From Streptomyces sp. NBC_00461 (GTDB lineage: Bacteria; Actinomycetota; Actinomycetes; Streptomycetales; Streptomycetaceae), in assembly GCF_036013935.1 (NCBI RefSeq), contig NZ_CP107902.1:5737001-5801000 (forward strand): a stretch of DNA of 64,000 nt, read 5' to 3'. Made by a program: the position numbers and the translations under genes. Below, piece by piece: positions 60,465 through 64,000 of the stretch. The notes below the pieces were generated by a model. The model made no database searches. It was not told the origin of the DNA and saw nothing but the letters and a program-made list of their open reading frames with translations. Positions within the stretch are counted from its first letter, which is position 1. Each line of letters opens with the position of its first letter.

Positions 60465-61322
60465 ATGGCCCTCATCGCCCTCGCCGCCGACAAGGGTTCC
60501 CCCGGCGTCACCACCGCGGCCGTCGCCCTTGCGGCGGTCTGGCCGCGTCGCGTCCTGCTCGCCGAGACCGACCCGGCGGGCGGCGACCTGGTGTACCGCA
60601 GTGCCGCCGCGCACGGCGGACCGCTCAACCCCAACACCGGCATGCTGTCCATCGCGGCCACGGCCCGCCGCGGTCTGGTCCCCGACCAACTCTGGGACCA
60701 CGTCCAGCCGTTGAGCGGCGGCCTCGAAGTCCTCGTCGGGCTCGGAAGCTCCGAGCACGCCGCCGGTCTCGCCGGTCTCTGGCCGACCCTCGGGCACGCC
60801 TTCGCCTCGCTCGCCGACTCCCCGAACGCGCCCGCCGACGTCATCGCCGACTGCGGACGTATCAGCGGGGACACCCCCGCCGTCGACCTGTTCTCGCACG
60901 CCGCCCTGGTGCTGCTGATCAGCCGCACCGAGCCGGAGGCCATCGCACGCGTCCGCGACCGCGCCGCCGCCCTCTCCACCAAGCTGCACGGCGGCCCGCG
61001 CGGCGCCGCGAGCCTCGCCACTCCGCTGATCGGCGTGATCCTCATCGCCGACACGAACAACGCCGCCAAGCTCGCCGGCCAGGTCAACGACATGCTCGTA
61101 CACGCGCAGACCGGTGCCCGTGTCGTCGGCACGATCGCCGACGACCCGGCCGGCGCCGACCAGTTGGCCGGACGCAAGCGCGGCCGTCTCGACAAGTCCC
61201 TGCTCATCCGCTCGGCCCGCAAGGTCACCGCGGACATCTACCAGCAGTACGGCGCCGCCTGGTCCGTCTCGGCGCAGGCCCAGCACGGCCATGTCAACGG
61301 CCATGCGGGGGCGGGGGCATGA
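60465..61322 (+). CDS. TadZ/CpaE-like MinD-superfamily protein
   Basis: 285 residues. A deviant Walker A appears at once: ALAADKGSPGVTTAAVALA (about 6-24). ETDPAGGDLVYR gives the switch I-like region. The family is often ATPase-degenerate and marks the pilus assembly pole. The C-terminal tail is Ala/Gly/His-rich. It is 16 bp after the CpaB-like gene and overlaps the next gene by 4 nt. Confidence 0.82.
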   Translation: MALIALAADKGSPGVTTAAVALAAVWPRRVLLAETDPAGGDLVYRSAAAHGGPLNPNTGMLSIAATARRGLVPDQLWDHVQPLSGGLEVLVGLGSSEHAAGLAGLWPTLGHAFASLADSPNAPADVIADCGRISGDTPAVDLFSHAALVLLISRTEPEAIARVRDRAAALSTKLHGGPRGAASLATPLIGVILIADTNNAAKLAGQVNDMLVHAQTGARVVGTIADDPAGADQLAGRKRGRLDKSLLIRSARKVTADIYQQYGAAWSVSAQAQHGHVNGHAGAGA

Positions 61323-62626
61323 CCGCTGTCGACCACCAGTTGGTCAAGCGGTTCCGCCAGGACGCCGGTGACCGCATCGCGGAGCAGCGTCGTCTCGACC
61401 AGACGAACAACGTCACGCCGATGTCCACCGAGGACGAGCGGCAGTACGCCCGCGCGGTCATAGCCCAGATCCTGGAGGACTACGCCCGGACGGAGATCAA
61501 CGCCGGGCGCACGCCGCTCGACGCGGAGACCGAGGAGCAGTACGCGGCCGCCGTGCACGCGGCGCTCTTCGGCGTCGGCCGGCTCCAGCCACTGCTCGAC
61601 AACCCCGAGGTCGAGAACATCGACATCAACGGGGCGGACCAGGTGTTCGTCGGGTACGCGGACGGCCGGGAGGTCACGGGCGATCCCGTCGCCGAGACCG
61701 ACGAGGAGCTCATCGAGCTCATCCAGGTGTTGGGTGCCTACTCGGGTCTCTCCTCCCGCCCCTTCGACTCCGCCAACCCGCAGCTCGACCTCCGACTGCC
61801 GGACGGTTCGCGTCTGTCGGCCGTCATGGACGTGACGCGGCGCCCGGCGCTCTCCATCCGTCGCGCCCGCATGGGCAAGGTCTTCATCTCCGACCTGGTC
61901 GGCAACGGCACCGTCGTCCCCGAGGTCGCGCACTTCCTGGCCTGCGCGGTCCGCGCCCGCAAGAACATCATGATCGCGGGCGCCACCAACGCCGGCAAGA
62001 CGACGCTGCTGCGCGCCCTGGCCAACGAAATCCCGCCGCACGAGCGCCTCATCACCGTCGAGCGGGCGCTGGAACTCGGCCTGGACACCTTCCCCGACCT
62101 GCACCCGAACGTCGTCGCCTTCGAGGAGCGCCTGCCCAACTCCGAGGGCCAGGGCATGATTTCGATGGCCGAGCTGGTCCGCCGGTCCCTCCGTATGAAC
62201 CCCTCCCGCGTCATCGTCGGTGAGGTCCTCGGCGACGAGATCGTGACCATGCTGAACGCGATGTCACAGGGCAACGACGGCTCGCTGTCCACGATCCACG
62301 CCAACAGCTCCAGCGAGGTCTTCAACCGTATTTCGACGTACGCGCTGCAGGCCAGGGAGCGGCTGCCCATCGAGGCCAGCCAGATGCTGATCGCGGGTGC
62401 GGTGAACTTCGTCGTCTTCATCCAGCGGCGCAACAACTTCCAGACGGGCGGCCGCCTCCAGCGCATGGTCACCTCGGTCCGCGAGGTCAACGGCGTCGAC
62501 GGCCGGGTGCTGTCCAGCGAGGTGTTCGCGGAGACCTCCGACGGGCGGGTCGTACCGCACGCGCCCCTCGCCTGCCTGGAGGACCTGATCGCGCAGGGCT
62601 ACCGGCCCACCGGAACGTGGGGATGA
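61319..62626 (+). CDS. tadA: TadA/CpaF pilus assembly ATPase
   Basis: 435 residues. Type II/IV secretion ATPase: an N-terminal all-alpha part, NIDINGADQVFVGY, the RFD-like PFDSANPQLDLRLPDGSRLSAV, Walker A GATNAGKTT (221-229), the Asp-box VERALELGLD, Walker B SRVIVGEVLGDE and the His box SLSTIHANS. It powers polymerisation of the Tad pilus at the inner membrane. Translationally coupled on both sides (ATGA overlaps). Confidence 0.95.
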   Translation: MTAVDHQLVKRFRQDAGDRIAEQRRLDQTNNVTPMSTEDERQYARAVIAQILEDYARTEINAGRTPLDAETEEQYAAAVHAALFGVGRLQPLLDNPEVENIDINGADQVFVGYADGREVTGDPVAETDEELIELIQVLGAYSGLSSRPFDSANPQLDLRLPDGSRLSAVMDVTRRPALSIRRARMGKVFISDLVGNGTVVPEVAHFLACAVRARKNIMIAGATNAGKTTLLRALANEIPPHERLITVERALELGLDTFPDLHPNVVAFEERLPNSEGQGMISMAELVRRSLRMNPSRVIVGEVLGDEIVTMLNAMSQGNDGSLSTIHANSSSEVFNRISTYALQARERLPIEASQMLIAGAVNFVVFIQRRNNFQTGGRLQRMVTSVREVNGVDGRVLSSEVFAETSDGRVVPHAPLACLEDLIAQGYRPTGTWG

Positions 62627-63600
62627 ACATGATGCCTGTCGCACTCGGTTCGCTCGGTTCCATGGGCGGCCTGTTCTCTACGACCGTCCTGTACTCGCTC
62701 GGCAGCGGCGTCGCCGTCGGCGGCGGACTCGCGCTGCTCATGGTCGCCGTACGCGGACTGCCCGTGAAGCCCGACCACGAGAAGCAGAAGGCCGCCGAGC
62801 GGGCGAGCGAGCTGGTCCGGTTCGCCGGACAGCGCGGCTCGCTGGCGGCCATCGTCGGCCTCGTCGTACTGCTGCTGACCCGCTGGGCGGTGGCCGGCAT
62901 CGCGGCCGGCATCCTCGTCTTCTTCTGGGACCGCCTCTTCGGCGGCGCCGCGGAGGAGAAGGCCGGCATGCGCCGCGTCGAGGCCCTCGCCTCCTGGACG
63001 GAGTCGCTGCGCGACACGATCGCCGGCGCGGTGGGCCTGGAGCAGGCCATCCCGGCATCGGCCCGCGCGTCCGCACCCGTCCTGCGTCCTCACCTGGACG
63101 CGCTCGTCGACCGGCTCCGGTCCCGTACCCCGCTCCCCGACGCGCTCCAGCAGCTCGCCGACGAGATCAACGACGCGTCCGCCGACATCATCGTCGCCGC
63201 CCTCATCCTCAACGCCCGCCTGCGCGGCCCGGGTCTGCGCCAGGTTCTGGGCGCGCTCGCCAAGTCGGCGCGCGAGGAAGTGGACATGCGCCAGCGCGTG
63301 ATGGCGCAGCGGGCGTCGACGCGGCGTTCGGTGCAGATCGTCATCGCGGTCTCGATCGCCTTCGTCCTCGGCCTGTCCGTCTTCAACCGCGACTTCGTGG
63401 CGCCGTACGGGACGGCCGTCGGCCAGCTCGTACTCGCCGGTGTGTGCGGCCTCTTCGCCCTCGGGTTCTGGTGGCTGCGCAAGCTGTCGACCATCGAGAC
63501 ACCGGAGCGGTTCCTGGTGCGGGACGAGTCGTCGGTCCAGTTCGTGCGACCCCGCACTCCCGCCCAGCACGCCCAGCACGAAGAGGGGGTACGACGGTGA
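62623..63600 (+). CDS. tadB: TadB-like pilus assembly membrane protein
   Basis: 325 residues from ATG 62623 (overlap with the tadA stop). GspF-type platform protein: N-terminal helices at about 15-40 and 71-105, a cytosolic helical domain with ALASWTESLRDTIAGAVGLEQAI and RTPLPDALQQLADEIND, and a C-terminal helix pair (about 230-285). It works with TadC as the polytopic base of the Tad machine. Confidence 0.9.
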   Translation: MNMMPVALGSLGSMGGLFSTTVLYSLGSGVAVGGGLALLMVAVRGLPVKPDHEKQKAAERASELVRFAGQRGSLAAIVGLVVLLLTRWAVAGIAAGILVFFWDRLFGGAAEEKAGMRRVEALASWTESLRDTIAGAVGLEQAIPASARASAPVLRPHLDALVDRLRSRTPLPDALQQLADEINDASADIIVAALILNARLRGPGLRQVLGALAKSAREEVDMRQRVMAQRASTRRSVQIVIAVSIAFVLGLSVFNRDFVAPYGTAVGQLVLAGVCGLFALGFWWLRKLSTIETPERFLVRDESSVQFVRPRTPAQHAQHEEGVRR

Positions 63601-64000
63601 ACCTGACGATGCCGATCGTCATCGGCGCGGTCCTGGGCCTGGGCATCTACGCTCTCGTACGCGCCCTCATGCCGTCGAAGCGCAGCGCGGTCTCGCAGGT
63701 CGCGCGGATCGACGCGATGCGGGCCAGGGGAGCTGCGTACGAGTCCGCGCGGACGACTGCGGACAAGGGCCGCCTCGGCGCGCTGCGGGCCGAAGTCGGC
63801 CAGCGCGTGGCCGAGTTCTACCTGCAGCAGGGCTGGGAACAGCGCTCGCTGCGCGCCGACCTGTCGGTGCTGGAGCGCAGCTGGGAGAAGTTCCTGGCGA
63901 CGAAGGTTCTGCTGGCCGTGGCGGGGCTGTTCTTCGGCCCGTTCATGTTCGCGGTGGTGTGGACGCTGGGTTTCGGCAGCAGCCCGGCCATCCCGGTCTG
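63597..64000 (+). CDS. tadC: TadC-like pilus assembly membrane protein (cut by window end)
   Basis: GTG 63597 overlaps the tadB stop (GTGA). The 134 residues seen show a first helix (TMPIVIGAVLGLGIYALVRAL), a cytosolic helical part (QRVAEFYLQQGWEQRSLRADL) and a second hydrophobic stretch (VLLAVAGLFFGPFMFAVVW), as in TadC N-termini. The gene continues beyond the right edge. Confidence 0.85.
   Translation, partial: MNLTMPIVIGAVLGLGIYALVRALMPSKRSAVSQVARIDAMRARGAAYESARTTADKGRLGALRAEVGQRVAEFYLQQGWEQRSLRADLSVLERSWEKFLATKVLLAVAGLFFGPFMFAVVWTLGFGSSPAIPV

Overview
The window is high-GC actinobacterial DNA with GTG starts, stop/start overlaps and long spurious antisense frames. It is almost certainly a Streptomyces chromosome. 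Gene order (UbiD, prenyltransferase, UbiX, Lrp/AsnC regulator, MqnE, two acyl-CoA ligases, cold-shock protein, MqnA, kinase, FtsK-type ATPase, then a tad cluster) agrees with my memory of the S. coelicolor SCO4490-SCO45xx region; that match was not searched.

Region 1 (1-9.9 kb) is mixed accessory metabolism and regulation: a dioxygenase cut by the left edge, a cytosine-deaminase-like enzyme, a transglutaminase-like protein, a regulator with two MerR DNA-binding modules, and a quinone oxidoreductase divergent from an ArsR-type regulator. It ends in a four-gene minus-strand cluster (9277-5873) with a caspase-fold protease, an EACC1-like component and two repeat-scaffold proteins, which looks like a biological-conflict system. 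Region 2 (9.9-28.5 kb) carries the late and early genes of the futalosine menaquinone pathway (UbiD and UbiX decarboxylation partners, MqnP, MqnE, MqnA). These are interspersed with an acetyltransferase, TetR and Lrp regulators, a MaoC-fold hydratase, tandem acyl-CoA ligases, a PIG-L deacetylase, a methyltransferase, the AzlCD exporter with its XRE-cupin regulator, and a cold-shock protein. Gene debris (Uma2 and UdgX remnants), a 28-bp tandem array and a MITE-like inverted-repeat element lie between genes.

Region 3 (28.7-58.6 kb) is a large type VII secretion-related island. It starts with a Ser/Thr kinase that has lost its C-terminal propeller and a 1490-residue EssC/EccC ATPase with an FHA-like domain. 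Around 25 genes follow: six small WXG-type proteins, four large proteins sharing an N-terminal SW..D..P.L..R module (putative secreted substrates), a calpain-like protease paired with its own WXG gene, an EspG-like protein, and many lipoproteins and secreted proteins. No EccB, EccD, EccE or mycosin gene is visible, so the island must use core parts encoded elsewhere or be a T7SSb-like variant. Part of the island has been duplicated (about 50.6-52.9 kb and 56.1-58.6 kb), and the left copy has decayed at one end.

Region 4 (58.8-64 kb) has a small GntR regulator, a 640-bp gap with a good promoter, and a tightly coupled Tad pilus assembly operon (CpaB-like, TadZ/CpaE-like, TadA/CpaF, TadB, TadC) that runs off the right edge. 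No tRNA, rRNA, CRISPR array or intact insertion sequence was seen.
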